This document shows positions 1 to 8,675 of a DNA stretch of 64,000 nt, in pieces. A program made the translations under genes and the position numbers. Location of the stretch: positions 2,728,001-2,792,000 of the forward strand of contig NZ_AP024900.1 of assembly GCF_024347075.1 (NCBI RefSeq), in the 5' to 3' direction. Every line of letters begins with the position of its first letter. The stretch's first letter is position 1. This stretch comes from Vibrio rarus (GTDB lineage Bacteria; Pseudomonadota; Gammaproteobacteria; Enterobacterales; Vibrionaceae). The notes below the pieces were generated by a model that saw only the letters and a list, made by a program, of their open reading frames with translations, was not told the origin of the DNA and did not search any database.

Positions 1-199
1 GGTCAGCAAAATCATTAATCACGCAACCGGCAGAGCGCATCAAAAACACCCCCAAGCAAAACACGATTAACACGGGCCATTGAGGTCGCCCTTCCGAAGC
101 CATAACTAATGCCCATAACGTAGGCCACAATAGCAATAGACTCCCTATCGGCCGATCCATTCTCATCAACAGATAGTAGGCTCTCATTTTAGAGACCAT
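1..199 (-). CDS. ubiA: 4-hydroxybenzoate octaprenyltransferase, N-terminal part (cut by window edge)
   Basis: UbiA prenylates 4-hydroxybenzoate in ubiquinone biosynthesis and is an integral membrane enzyme. Only about 66 N-terminal codons are inside the window. They read MVSKMRAYY, then [17 protein letters not shown], and end in the prenyl-diphosphate-binding motif NDFAD (NDxxD). The start at 199 is chosen because its ATG overlaps the ubiC stop by one base (TAATG), a typical translationally coupled ubiCA arrangement. The rest lies to the left of base 1. Confidence 0.93.
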   Translation of the reverse strand, partial: MVSKMRAYYLLMRMDRPIGSLLLLWPTLWALVMASEGRPQWPVLIVFCLGVFLMRSAGCVINDFAD

Positions 200-741
200 T
201 AATTATATTCCTCCTTTGAATATACTGGCGACTGGGGTAAAAATAACTCCGCCACTAACATCGGTGTCTCATTCATCCACAACCGTGAGCGTCTTGCGAG
301 TAATACCTGCCCATCCACTGTTATCGCACCAACTTGCAATGCATCGCGATAAGCGCCTTGTGAACTAAATACCGTGATTCCCAGAGGCAACTCTCCTTGA
401 TTCTCAAAATCATGAGCATGAGACTGCAACGAACTTTCAGGAATTAAGGTGCGACCATAAACCCAATCTAAGCGGTCTCCACGTAAAATAACCTCTCTAA
501 GAAGGCAGGCTTCTCGGCTCAGTATCTGTGCCTCTGTATCAGAAAGTCGATCTGGTTGAACCTTGCTACTGGTGAACAGTTCAACACTCAATTCAGAGCA
601 AGATAGGGAAAGGCGTTGAGAAAGGGACTCTTTCTCTAATAGCCAATGTTTGGCGTTTGTATCGGGGAAATGAAAATCACTTGGGCTTTGCCAATTCATG
701 TCCTGCAAAGCCTGTTGAAATATCCTAATCGGGCTTGTCAT
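199..741 (-). CDS. ubiC: chorismate pyruvate-lyase
   Basis: UbiC removes pyruvate from chorismate to give 4-hydroxybenzoate, the first committed step of ubiquinone synthesis in the cytoplasm. The 180-residue protein has the family landmarks: LREV with the substrate-binding Arg at about residue 82, WVYGRTLIP at about 93-101, PLGITVFS, and AELFLP with the catalytic Glu at about 165. The frame is open up to a TTG at 765. The ATG at 741 is preferred because it gives the usual family length and has a GAAG upstream. The gene is followed by ubiA with a one-base overlap, so the two are probably one operon. Confidence 0.93.
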   Translation of the reverse strand: MTSPIRIFQQALQDMNWQSPSDFHFPDTNAKHWLLEKESLSQRLSLSCSELSVELFTSSKVQPDRLSDTEAQILSREACLLREVILRGDRLDWVYGRTLIPESSLQSHAHDFENQGELPLGITVFSSQGAYRDALQVGAITVDGQVLLARRSRLWMNETPMLVAELFLPQSPVYSKEEYN

Positions 742-838
742 ACTAACTTCGTAACTCTTTGCCAACCAATGGCGTATTCATCAAATATTGGGCTAATTGT
801 ACCAATCACAGTAACAATAAGGTAACGGTGACCACTCA

Positions 839-1675
839 TTACGAATGTTTAGCACGATTAATACTATCTAACCAACCCAACAAACAGCCTGCTATTAAGC
901 CAACCAAGTGCGCGGCGTTAGCAATTGCCATAAAGGGCTGAACAAAACCAAGCACTAACCAGACCAGCATAAAGCCGAGCACAGGCCTAGGTATATCTAA
1001 GCCTAGCTGTGGGGAACGTATTGATACTATCCAAATGTAACCCACCAAGGCATACACTACCCCACTTAGCCCACCAAAGTTTTCGCCCTCGATCCAATAT
1101 TGAGCACAGCCTGATAATAAAGCGGAAAATAAAAATATTTTAGTAAGACGAGCTCGACCTAATCTCTGCTCTATGTCTCCCCCCAACTGCCACCACCAAA
1201 GAAGGTTGAAGGTGATATGGAGGACAGAAAAGTGCAGTAAAGCATGCGAGAAGTAACGCCACACTTGCCATTGCTGATCGGCCATAGCCGGAAAGTGCAG
1301 TAAAGAAAAGACTTGAGCCTGCATCCCCAATACACGCAAAGCATAAATCACCATACAAATCAGCATCACTACCAATGTCATGGGTCCTGCTTTGGCTTTT
1401 ATCATTTGCAGAAAACTCGGCGTGGAGTAACGAAATGTTTGTGTGCGGGTTTCCGCCATATCCCAAGACGCCGCTTGGTATTTTTTATGATTGGGATCTT
1501 TTAGAAACAGCTCTAGTTGCTGTTGAACGTAAGAAAGCTGTTCATCATCATGCAACCACAATACAAACTGCCCTTCTCCTTCTGGCATCTGAGAAAGGGT
1601 GACCTTTTGCGCTGCCATGTAATCAATAAATGCTTGGGCTATTCGTGGGTTGTTCAACTGTATCAGACGAATCAT
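839..1675 (-). CDS. glpG: rhomboid intramembrane serine protease GlpG
   Basis: GlpG is an inner-membrane rhomboid protease that cleaves transmembrane substrates within the bilayer. The 278-residue protein has a soluble N-terminal domain (about 1-70) followed by six hydrophobic segments. The catalytic dyad is visible as Ser204 in GLSGVVYAL and His256 in AAHLVGL. The oxyanion residues are His153 and Asn157 in HITFN, all close to E. coli numbering. The ATG overlaps the glpE stop by four bases (ATGA), so it is translated as part of a glpEG operon. Confidence 0.95.
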   Translation of the reverse strand: MIRLIQLNNPRIAQAFIDYMAAQKVTLSQMPEGEGQFVLWLHDDEQLSYVQQQLELFLKDPNHKKYQAASWDMAETRTQTFRYSTPSFLQMIKAKAGPMTLVVMLICMVIYALRVLGMQAQVFSLLHFPAMADQQWQVWRYFSHALLHFSVLHITFNLLWWWQLGGDIEQRLGRARLTKIFLFSALLSGCAQYWIEGENFGGLSGVVYALVGYIWIVSIRSPQLGLDIPRPVLGFMLVWLVLGFVQPFMAIANAAHLVGLIAGCLLGWLDSINRAKHS

Positions 1676-1995
1676 TCATGTACCTCTATTGGTAATTGCT
1701 GGCGTTGCCAAGCTTCGAAGCCCCCATCAACGCTATAGACCTGTTCAAAACCTTGATTTATCAAATATTGAGCGGCACCAACACTGCTTATTCCGTGATA
1801 ACACATAACTAAAACAGGCTCGTCAAATTCTGCCAAATTCATAAACTCAACAATGCTTTCATTGGTCAAGTGAAACGCATCAACAGGATGCGCTAAAGTG
1901 AACGCTTGTATATCTCGAATATCCACTAATTTAGCCTGTTGTGCACTTTGCATCTGATGTGCTTCTTTGACGCTGATTCGTTGTACTTCTTCCAT
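1672..1995 (-). CDS. glpE: thiosulfate sulfurtransferase GlpE (rhodanese)
   Basis: GlpE is a single-domain rhodanese that transfers sulfane sulfur from thiosulfate to thiol or cyanide acceptors in the cytoplasm. The 107-residue protein matches the family length. It carries the active-site loop MCYHGISS with catalytic Cys65, and the C-terminal VDGGFEAW motif. It sits directly before glpG with a four-base overlap. The long spacer upstream (1996-2310) probably holds its promoter. No glycerol-3-phosphate genes are adjacent, so a link to that pathway is not shown here. Confidence 0.94.
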   Translation of the reverse strand: MEEVQRISVKEAHQMQSAQQAKLVDIRDIQAFTLAHPVDAFHLTNESIVEFMNLAEFDEPVLVMCYHGISSVGAAQYLINQGFEQVYSVDGGFEAWQRQQLPIEVHE

Positions 1996-2085
1996 TTTTT
2001 TCTTGTCCTTAAAAATATCCTATCCAAAGCCTGTGAAAAAAATTATCCTCCGCCTTTGGATAACAGTGATCAAATAGCCATCAGT

Positions 2086-2272
2086 TGTGGGTAACCCTGT
2101 GGATTACGTTGATAAAGTGCTTTTGCCAATTATGATCCACTATATCTAGTATTGATCCTTAATAATGTGTTGATTTCAAATTATCTATCCCCACCGGTGA
2201 TATGGATGATAACCCTTGCTTTTATTGAGTTAAAGACATGCTACTGAAATTTATCCCACAGAGTTATCCACA
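2086..2272. promoter_or_regulatory. cluster of DnaA-box-like sites in the glpE-rpoH spacer
   Basis: The spacer 1996-2310 has no gene. It contains one perfect DnaA box TTATCCACA (2264-2272, plus strand). Two one-mismatch boxes lie on the minus strand: TTACCCACA (2086-2094) and TAATCCACA (2098-2106). A near box, TTATCCCACA, is at 2251. Several GATC sites are scattered through the spacer. The motif matches are direct observations; binding by DnaA and any role in glpE expression or DnaA titration are inference. Confidence 0.4.
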
Positions 2273-2314
2273 GAAAAACACTCGACTAAACAGCAGTAAA
2301 TGGATCCTAATAAA

Positions 2315-2344
2315 AAAGGCCAAGATCTCTCGATCTTGGCCTTT
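2315..2344 (-). terminator. rho-independent terminator of rpoH
   Basis: A perfect 13-bp inverted repeat (AAAGGCCAAGATC / GATCTTGGCCTTT) with a four-base loop lies just after the rpoH stop. On the minus strand a T run follows it. Confidence 0.88.
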
Positions 2345-2360
2345 GTCATTCTTTATAAAC

Positions 2361-3221
2361 TTATAAGTCGCCGACAGCTAATTTAAGCTTCTTCATCGCA
2401 TTCTTTTCTAATTGGCGAATGCGCTCGGCAGAAACACTGTAAGTGTTCGCTAAATCTTGCAAGGTAACCTTTTGGTCATCTAACCAACGTGCACGTACAA
2501 TATGCTGGCTACGCTCATCCAATGTCGCCAGAGCATTTGCTAGACGTACGTTAGTATGGTTTTTCCAGTTATCCGCTTCCACGTTGTCAGCGATATCAGA
2601 ATCTTGATCTTCAAGATAGAGCGCCGGAGCAACAGGGTTAAAGTTGGCACTGTCATCATCGTCAGCAGAAAATTCAAATGTCGCATCTTGCGCGGCTAAA
2701 CGAGATTCCATCTCGCGAACTTCGGAAGGTGAAACACCCAGTTCGCTGGCTACGGTTTCTACTTCACCGTTATTAAACCAACCTAAACGCTTTTTGTTTT
2801 TCCGTAGGTTGAAGAATAATTTACGCTGAGCTTTCGTGGTCGCTATTTTAACAATACGCCAGTTACGTAGTACATATTCATGGATCTCGGCTTTAATCCA
2901 ATGCACAGCAAATGAAACCAATCGAACACCTACCTCAGGGTTAAATCGTTTCACTGCTTTCATTAATCCGATATTACCTTCCTGAACCAAGTCAGCTAAA
3001 GGAAGACCGTAACCGGAGTAACCACGAGCAACATGAACAACAAAACGTAAATGGGACAAGATCAGCTCTTTCGCTGCATCGATCTCACCTTTGTAATGTA
3101 AACGCTCGGCCAGTTCTCTTTCTCTTTCTGCGGTTAACATAGGGTAACCGTTTGCAGATCTAATATAGCTATCTAAGCTATCTTGAGATACCAACGCCAT
3201 TGAAAACGCTTTATTCGCCAT
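2361..3221 (-). CDS. rpoH: RNA polymerase sigma-32 (heat-shock sigma factor)
   Basis: RpoH directs RNA polymerase to heat-shock promoters. The 286-residue protein has the sigma-70 family regions in order: region 1.2 start [14 protein letters not shown], region 2 with [16 protein letters not shown] and the promoter-melting segment up to [18 protein letters not shown], the sigma-32-specific RpoH box QRKLFFNL, and a C-terminal region 4 helix-turn-helix ending [16 protein letters not shown]. The downstream terminator at 2315-2344 ends the unit. It lies after ftsYEX on the same strand, with 164 bases in between that probably hold its own promoters. This order is the standard gammaproteobacterial one. 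Confidence 0.97.
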   Translation of the reverse strand: MANKAFSMALVSQDSLDSYIRSANGYPMLTAERERELAERLHYKGEIDAAKELILSHLRFVVHVARGYSGYGLPLADLVQEGNIGLMKAVKRFNPEVGVRLVSFAVHWIKAEIHEYVLRNWRIVKIATTKAQRKLFFNLRKNKKRLGWFNNGEVETVASELGVSPSEVREMESRLAAQDATFEFSADDDDSANFNPVAPALYLEDQDSDIADNVEADNWKNHTNVRLANALATLDERSQHIVRARWLDDQKVTLQDLANTYSVSAERIRQLEKNAMKKLKLAVGDL

Positions 3222-3385
3222 TCAATTCCTCACTCATCGAACTTTACTACTTAACGCTATTAAATTAGAGAATCCTAAAAGAATAACGGATTGAACATTA
3301 TGCACAGAAATCAAGCTAGGGCAAGCCTAACCCTTCGAGTTGCGACATACATCGACTCTCTTCTCTATACTCTGACCATTAAACT

Positions 3386-4318
3386 CTACACTGGTTCAAT
3401 TTCAGATAAATGACGGCGTGCGGAAGCTTGAGCGGCAAATAGTCCTAAAAAGCCACCCGTAAACAAAAGGATAACTGATTCATCGACGCCTAAAGGGCTC
3501 AGAATAAAGCTGCTATCATAAAGCACAGCAACCGATTGAACGGTACTGCCTAAAAATAATGACAAAGCTAAAGTAATAAACCAAGCCAGTAGCGCACCTA
3601 ATAAGCCAAACCACATTCCTGTATATAAATACGGGCGCAGAATAAAACTATTGGTCGCACCTAAAAACTTCATTACCTGGATTTCATCTTTACGCGCCAA
3701 TACATTAAAGCGCATGGTATTGCCGATGATTAAGACCACAGCCACCAGCATCATACAGGCCAAGGCTATCGCTAAAGAACTGCTTAATTCTTGTACCGCA
3801 TCAAAGCGTTTGAGCCAATCTCGATCCACACGCACATCAGTGAATACATCGATAGAATTCGCTAACGCCAACACTTGCTGTTGAGCAACATTCGATGTCT
3901 GAGCTGGGTGTATTACCAATAACGCCGGCAAAGCATAGTTATCCAATAAGCTAATAGCGTCATTGAAGCCTGAATGAGCACTCAAGTCTTGTAAGCCTTG
4001 TTGAGACGAGATGTATTCCACACTGGATACAGATGCATCACTTTCAAGCTGATCTTTGATGAGCATAATTCTCGCTTCTGGAGTACCTTCAGCTAAGTAA
4101 GCACTCACTGCTGCAGGTTGGTTTACTTGATCTGCCGCCGTTACTATATTCTTTGCCACCACATATAAGCTGGCGGGTAATGCTAAAACAATGGCAATCA
4201 CCGCCAAAGTAAATAGATTACCAAGGGGGCGAGCCGCTATATCTTGTAATGAGCCTTTAGCTACTAAGTAGTGTGAACGGAAATACCCAACCTTCTGTAC
4301 GGAACCCTTATTGGCCAT
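3386..4318 (-). CDS. ftsX: cell division ABC transporter permease FtsX
   Basis: FtsX is the membrane partner of FtsE. Together they act at the septum and control periplasmic murein hydrolases through the EnvC-type adaptor. The protein (about 310 residues) has one transmembrane segment near residue 35, a large periplasmic loop, and three C-terminal membrane segments with the FtsX motif KDEIQVMKFLGAT. The frame is open to 4333. The ATG at 4318 is chosen because a GGCAGGTT ribosome site precedes it; it overlaps the end of ftsE by 11 bases, indicating coupled translation. Confidence 0.95.
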   Translation of the reverse strand: MANKGSVQKVGYFRSHYLVAKGSLQDIAARPLGNLFTLAVIAIVLALPASLYVVAKNIVTAADQVNQPAAVSAYLAEGTPEARIMLIKDQLESDASVSSVEYISSQQGLQDLSAHSGFNDAISLLDNYALPALLVIHPAQTSNVAQQQVLALANSIDVFTDVRVDRDWLKRFDAVQELSSSLAIALACMMLVAVVLIIGNTMRFNVLARKDEIQVMKFLGATNSFILRPYLYTGMWFGLLGALLAWFITLALSLFLGSTVQSVAVLYDSSFILSPLGVDESVILLFTGGFLGLFAAQASARRHLSEIEPV

Positions 4319-4982
4319 AACCTGCCGCCTCACTTAAAAAACCTTGGTTCAATTCAAAACGACGATACTGTTTTCTGATTTCCATCATACCCACATCATG
4401 GGTCGCAATGAGAATAGACACACCAGCGCGATTGAACTCTTCAAACAATCTAAAAATACGATTAGACAGTTCGGGATCTAAATTCCCTGTAGGCTCATCC
4501 GCTAATAGTAATGTAGGTCGATTCACTACAGCGCGAGCAATACCGACTCGCTGTTGCTCACCACCTGACAGTTGAGTAGGAAGGCAGCGCGCCTTTTCTA
4601 ATAAACCAGTCTTATCTAAAGCGGCGTTCACCCTACGTTTAATTTCATTTTCAGCGATAGATTCTATGCGCATAGGTAAAGCCACATTATCGTAGATGGT
4701 TCTATCCATTAATAAGCGGTGATCCTGAAAAACAATCCCGATATTACGCCTTAATAAAGGAATTTCTTTATCGCCAATACGGGTGATGTCATGGCCATTA
4801 AATGCAATTTTGCCATCTGTTGGACGCTCCATGGCACAGATAAGCTTTAATAGCGTACTTTTACCGGCTCCTGAATGACCACCTAAGAACGCAAGCTCGC
4901 CTTTTCTTAAATGAAAATCGACCTTTTGCAACGCCTGATGGCCACCACGATAAGCTTTACTAACTTGTTGAAAATGAATCAC
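4308..4982 (-). CDS. ftsE: cell division ATP-binding protein FtsE
   Basis: FtsE is the ATPase of the FtsEX complex at the division septum. The 224-residue protein shows a complete ABC cassette: Walker A GGHSGAGKST (about 34-43), Q-loop VFQDHRLL, signature LSGGEQQRVGIARA, Walker B LLLADEPTGNLD and the H-loop ATHD. It lies 22 bases after ftsY and overlaps ftsX, so ftsYEX is a single operon. Confidence 0.97.
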   Translation of the reverse strand: MIHFQQVSKAYRGGHQALQKVDFHLRKGELAFLGGHSGAGKSTLLKLICAMERPTDGKIAFNGHDITRIGDKEIPLLRRNIGIVFQDHRLLMDRTIYDNVALPMRIESIAENEIKRRVNAALDKTGLLEKARCLPTQLSGGEQQRVGIARAVVNRPTLLLADEPTGNLDPELSNRIFRLFEEFNRAGVSILIATHDVGMMEIRKQYRRFELNQGFLSEAAGYGQ

Positions 4983-5004
4983 AAACTCATCCTTGCTCTA
5001 AGGG

Positions 5005-6210
5005 TTAATCTTCTTTGCTAAATAATGCGTCGATAAAATCCTGCGTTTCAAATGGGCGCAAGTCATCAATGCCTTCACCCACACCGATAAAACGAATAGG
5101 GATATTAAATTTATCAGCAATAGCAAAGATGACGCCCCCTTTGGCAGTACCATCTAGCTTCGTCAAAGTGATGCCTGTTACCGGAGCCACATCGCTAAAT
5201 AATTTCGCTTGGCTCATCGCATTTTGACCTGTACCTGCATCCAACGTCAGCATGATTTCATGTGGGGCGCTGTCATCGATTTTCTTCATCACACGTACAA
5301 TCTTACGCAACTCTTCCATAAGATTGCTCTTGTTTTGTAAACGGCCTGCAGTATCTGCAATCACCACATCGTATCCACGAGCTTTAGCCGCTTCGATAGC
5401 ATCATAAATCACCGATGCGCTATCCGCACCAGTGTGCTGAGCAATAACAGGAACGTCATTACGCTGACCCCATACTTGCAATTGCTCAACAGCCGCCGCT
5501 CGGAAAGTATCTCCTGCCGCCAACATGACTTTTTTACCTTGAGATTGGAATTGTTTGGCCAATTTACCAATCGTTGTAGTTTTACCCACACCATTAACAC
5601 CGACCATTAAAATGACATAAGGTGTTTTTTGTTCGTCAACTTGAAGTGGTTGCTCTACCTTAGCCAAGATGTCAGCCAGTTCTTGTTTTAGTAAGTCATA
5701 TAAAGCCTCACCATCCTTCAGCTGCTGCTTAGATGCTTTTTCGGTTAGGTTATCAATGATTTTCATCGTTGTTTCCATACCCACATCAGCAATAAGAAGT
5801 TGCTCTTCTAACTCTTCAAATAAATCGTCATCAATTTGCTTACCCTTAAACAAACCAAAGAAGCCAGCACCAATATTGGCTTTAGTGCGAGCAAGGCTAC
5901 GCTTTAAGCGCACAAAGAAACTCTCTGTTGGTTTCTCTTGTACTTCAGGTTGAATCGCCTCTACAGCAACGGGCTCTTGCTCAATATCAGCTGGCGCTTC
6001 TACTTCCGCTATAGGCTGCTCGGCTTGCTCAAGTACCTCTTGCTCTTGCGCTAGTTCTTCAGCATTGTCTACTGGTTGTTCTACAGCTTCAGCATTCAGT
6101 TCCTGCTGATCACTTGCTTCTGTTTCTTTCGACTCTGGTTGTGCTTGTGCTTGTTCTTCTTCGCCAAAACCAAGCCAAGACAATAAGCCACGTTTTTTCT
6201 TATCCGTCAT
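5005..6210 (-). CDS. ftsY: signal recognition particle receptor FtsY
   Basis: FtsY is the SRP receptor GTPase that delivers ribosome-nascent chains to the Sec translocon. The protein (401 residues from the ATG at 6210) has a highly acidic Glu/Gln-rich A domain to about residue 95, a helical N domain, and the G domain with GVNGVGKTT (G1), DTFRAAAVEQL (G2), DTAGR (G3) and TKLDG (G4). The open frame extends five codons further to a TTG. The ATG is preferred, with GGAAAG about 12 bases upstream. It is the first gene of ftsYEX and is divergent from rsmD. Confidence 0.96.
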   Translation of the reverse strand: MTDKKKRGLLSWLGFGEEEQAQAQPESKETEASDQQELNAEAVEQPVDNAEELAQEQEVLEQAEQPIAEVEAPADIEQEPVAVEAIQPEVQEKPTESFFVRLKRSLARTKANIGAGFFGLFKGKQIDDDLFEELEEQLLIADVGMETTMKIIDNLTEKASKQQLKDGEALYDLLKQELADILAKVEQPLQVDEQKTPYVILMVGVNGVGKTTTIGKLAKQFQSQGKKVMLAAGDTFRAAAVEQLQVWGQRNDVPVIAQHTGADSASVIYDAIEAAKARGYDVVIADTAGRLQNKSNLMEELRKIVRVMKKIDDSAPHEIMLTLDAGTGQNAMSQAKLFSDVAPVTGITLTKLDGTAKGGVIFAIADKFNIPIRFIGVGEGIDDLRPFETQDFIDALFSKED

Positions 6211-6349
6211 CGGAGACTTTCCCAATTACTCAATGATTCGTGCGTATGTACAATGCCTGACAGCACTGTACGTTCAATTAGCTATGATTAATCTCGTATT
6301 TACGAGTACAATTTTAAAATAATCAATAGAGTATGATACCACTTATTCC

Positions 6350-6958
6350 ATGGCCAGAAATAGCATGAGAAAACATCAAACCACCTCTTCTGCAAAAAAT
6401 AGCAAGAGTACAGGTTCAATCCGCATCATTAGTGGTCTTTGGCGAGGCCGAAAACTGCCCGTTCATGATGCTGAGGGTTTACGTCCAACCACCGATAGAG
6501 TAAAAGAAACATTATTCAACTGGATTGCCAGTGATATCCCCAATGCGCGCTGTCTTGACCTTTTTGCCGGCTCTGGCGGATTAGGGTTTGAATCTGCATC
6601 AAGACAAGCTGCAGAAGTCACTTTAATTGAGCTCAATGCAACGGCCTTTCAACAGCTACAAAAAAATGCCTCAACAGTTAAAGCGACCAACATCAACGTA
6701 TTGAATCAAAATTCACTAAATTTCTTGAAACAACCCGCTAAGCCATACGATATTGTGTTTATCGACCCTCCTTTCAGACAAGGTCTACTCGCAGAAAGTA
6801 TAGAACTGCTAGAAAGTAATGGTTGGCTCAATAGCCAAGCGTTGATTTATATTGAGACCGAGAAAGAATTGCAAATGCCAACGTTACCAAACAACTGGCA
6901 ACTGCATAGAGAGAAAGTGGCGGGTCAGGTTAGATTCCAACTATTTATAAGAGAATAA
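6350..6958 (+). CDS. rsmD: 16S rRNA (guanine-966-N2) methyltransferase
   Basis: RsmD methylates G966 of 16S rRNA using S-adenosylmethionine. The 202-residue protein has the family opening IRIISGLWRGRKLPV, the conserved GLRPTTDRVKETLFNW, SAM motif I DLFAGSGGLGFE and the catalytic (D/N)PPF motif IDPPFRQGLL. An in-frame ATG five codons downstream is an alternative start; neither has a clear ribosome site. It is divergent from ftsY and followed after two bases by the DUF1145 gene, the usual neighbourhood. Confidence 0.94.
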   Translation: MARNSMRKHQTTSSAKNSKSTGSIRIISGLWRGRKLPVHDAEGLRPTTDRVKETLFNWIASDIPNARCLDLFAGSGGLGFESASRQAAEVTLIELNATAFQQLQKNASTVKATNINVLNQNSLNFLKQPAKPYDIVFIDPPFRQGLLAESIELLESNGWLNSQALIYIETEKELQMPTLPNNWQLHREKVAGQVRFQLFIRE

Positions 6959-6960
6959 TA

Positions 6961-7230
6961 ATGAAATACCTTTTGATTTTAGCCAAGGCTGCTATTGCGT
7001 TCGTGTGGTTTGTATTGCTGTTCAATATTGTACACCCCTTTCCTGGCAAGGCCGCTATTGCGCTCTATATCATGACGGCTTTCTTACTGATGATGCATGG
7101 TCTGCAATCGGCGATTTTTTTAGGGGCTTTTGGCGATAAGGTCAAGCTCACCTCTTGGGAGAAGTGGTCCATATTAATCTTTGGCATCTTTGCTTTATTA
7201 GATATACGTCGAAAACATATGATGGACTAA
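6961..7230 (+). CDS. DUF1145 family membrane protein (YhhL-like)
   Basis: An 89-residue protein with three hydrophobic stretches (about residues 5-22, 28-48 and 65-80) and a basic C-terminus, so most likely a small inner-membrane protein. Length, sequence (start MKYLLILAKA, motif HPFPGKA) and position directly after rsmD match the YhhL/DUF1145 family. No function is established for the family. It is co-transcribed with rsmD and closed by the terminator at 7244. Confidence 0.82.
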   Translation: MKYLLILAKAAIAFVWFVLLFNIVHPFPGKAAIALYIMTAFLLMMHGLQSAIFLGAFGDKVKLTSWEKWSILIFGIFALLDIRRKHMMD

Positions 7231-7243
7231 AGCGAAACACCAC

Positions 7244-7268
7244 AACGCACTTTCGAGTGCGTTTTTTT
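7244..7268 (+). terminator. terminator after rsmD-DUF1145
   Basis: Perfect 8-bp stem AACGCACT / AGTGCGTT with a TTCG tetraloop, followed directly by a T run on the plus strand. Confidence 0.9.
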
Positions 7269-7305
7269 ATGCTGTTGCCAAAATTTCACATTGTGAAAAT
7301 GCAAA

Positions 7306-7333
7306 AAAGCCTCACTCTTTCGAGTGAGGCTTT
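7306..7333 (-). terminator. terminator of the tRNA Arg-His-Pro-His-Pro operon
   Basis: A 12-bp stem (AAAGCCTCACTC / GAGTGAGGCTTT) with a four-base loop, followed on the minus strand by a T run, seven bases past the last tRNA. Confidence 0.88.
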
Positions 7334-7339
7334 ATGTAG

Positions 7340-7416
<77 letters not shown>

Positions 7417-7470
7417 ACAAAGTTTCGCTTTAATTAAAATCAAAGCAGGGAACCGAAGTTACCTAAATGA

Positions 7471-7546
7471 TGGGGTGGCTAACGAGATTCGAACTCGCGA
7501 CCACCGGAATCACAATCCAGGGCTCTACCAACTGAGCTATAGCCAC
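7471..7546 (-). tRNA. tRNA-His (GUG), copy 2 of the operon
   Basis: A 76-base cloverleaf on the minus strand with acceptor GTGGCTA / TAGCCAC, anticodon GTG in TTGTGAT, histidine-type C discriminator and encoded CCA. The base before it (7547) encodes the extra G at position -1 that is typical of tRNA-His. Confidence 0.97.
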
Positions 7547-7590
7547 CATCAATTTTATCATCACCGCATTTATGCCATGATATTTTGTAG

Positions 7591-7667
<77 letters not shown>

Positions 7668-7722
7668 ACGAATGTTTCGTTTCGATTAAAATCAAAACAG
7701 GGAACCGAAGTTACCTAAATAA

Positions 7723-7798
7723 TGGGGTGGCTAACGAGATTCGAACTCGCGACCACCGGAATCACAATCCAGGGCTCTACCAACTGAGCTATAGCCAC
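7723..7798 (-). tRNA. tRNA-His (GUG), copy 1 of the operon
   Basis: Same 76-base sequence as the tRNA-His at 7471, with anticodon GTG, encoded CCA and an encoded G at position -1 (7799). Confidence 0.97.
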
Positions 7799-7843
7799 CA
7801 CTATTTTTTGCCAATATGCTGTTTATCAAAACAAGCTTCCGGA

Positions 7844-7920
<77 letters not shown>

Positions 7921-8208
7921 ATGCCCTATCGGCGGAGTGGAATAATACGGATATCACACTTAGCCGTCTAGTACTTTTTGCTATTTTTTTTGTGTTTGTG
8001 CTTTTTTTCAACGAAAAGCATCACTCTCTGCCTTTTTCTAGATGTGATTTAAGCCTCGCCCCCGAAAAGATAGGGTTTAATGCAACAAACATAAGATATA
8101 TAATCACGCTACATTTACAACACTTTAACAGTTAGTTGTTCCACTGTGTGCGATCTATGTGCAAACGCCCATCGAATTAGCGCTTACTTAGGAATTAAAA
8201 GAGAGTTA

Positions 8209-8622
8209 ATGGATATGCCTCGTAACCTTATTACCTTAATTACCGTCGCGCTTGTGTTTTCCAGTGCTAGCTTTGCTTCTTCCAGTCAACAGGACGACGA
8301 TGCGATTGCTCAGCGTATTCAACCCGTAGGTAGTGTCTACCTTGCGGGATCTGAACCGGAACAAACCGTGGCCTCTGCTGGCCCTAGAGATGGTGCCACT
8401 GTCTATGGCACCTTCTGCCTGGCCTGTCATAGCTCTGGTGTTGGTGGAGCACCAAAGATCAATGATGCTAGCGATTGGGAAAGTCGTATTGCACAAGGCA
8501 AAGAAACCATGGTTAACCACGCCTTAAACGGCTTCAACGCCATGCCCGCTCGTGGTGCGTGTATGGATTGTAGCGATGATGAAATTATTGCCGCTATTGA
8601 CCATATGATTGCCGAACTTTAA
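8209..8622 (+). CDS. cytochrome c5 (monohaem class I c-type cytochrome)
   Basis: A periplasmic electron-transfer protein. Reading from the ATG at 8209 (137 residues), there is a signal peptide to about residue 24. The haem site is Cys70-Leu-Ala-Cys73-His74 and the likely distal ligand is Met112 in NAMPARG. An extra Cys pair at 118 and 121 (ACMDCSDDE) is typical of the cytochrome c5 group. The frame is open from 8146, but AAAAGAGAG just before 8209 decides the start. It converges with rep over a shared terminator. Confidence 0.9.
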   Translation: MDMPRNLITLITVALVFSSASFASSSQQDDDAIAQRIQPVGSVYLAGSEPEQTVASAGPRDGATVYGTFCLACHSSGVGGAPKINDASDWESRIAQGKETMVNHALNGFNAMPARGACMDCSDDEIIAAIDHMIAEL

Positions 8623-8637
8623 ATTTTTACTAAAAAT

Positions 8638-8663
8638 AAAAAGATGGCCTAGGCCATCTTTTT
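8638..8663. terminator. bidirectional terminator between cytochrome c5 and rep
   Basis: A perfect 26-bp palindrome (13-bp arms AAAAAGATGGCCT / AGGCCATCTTTTT) with A and T runs at both ends, placed between convergent genes. Confidence 0.88.
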
Positions 8664-8675
8664 CAAGGTTAAGCA

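Noticed and set aside
1313..1738. Plus-strand frames opposite glpG
   Set aside because: Shadows of the minus-strand genes; no own ribosome site or family.
2086..2272. A replication origin in the glpE-rpoH spacer
   Set aside because: Too few DnaA boxes, no AT-rich unwinding repeats, and no dnaA, gidA or rctB-type genes beside it.
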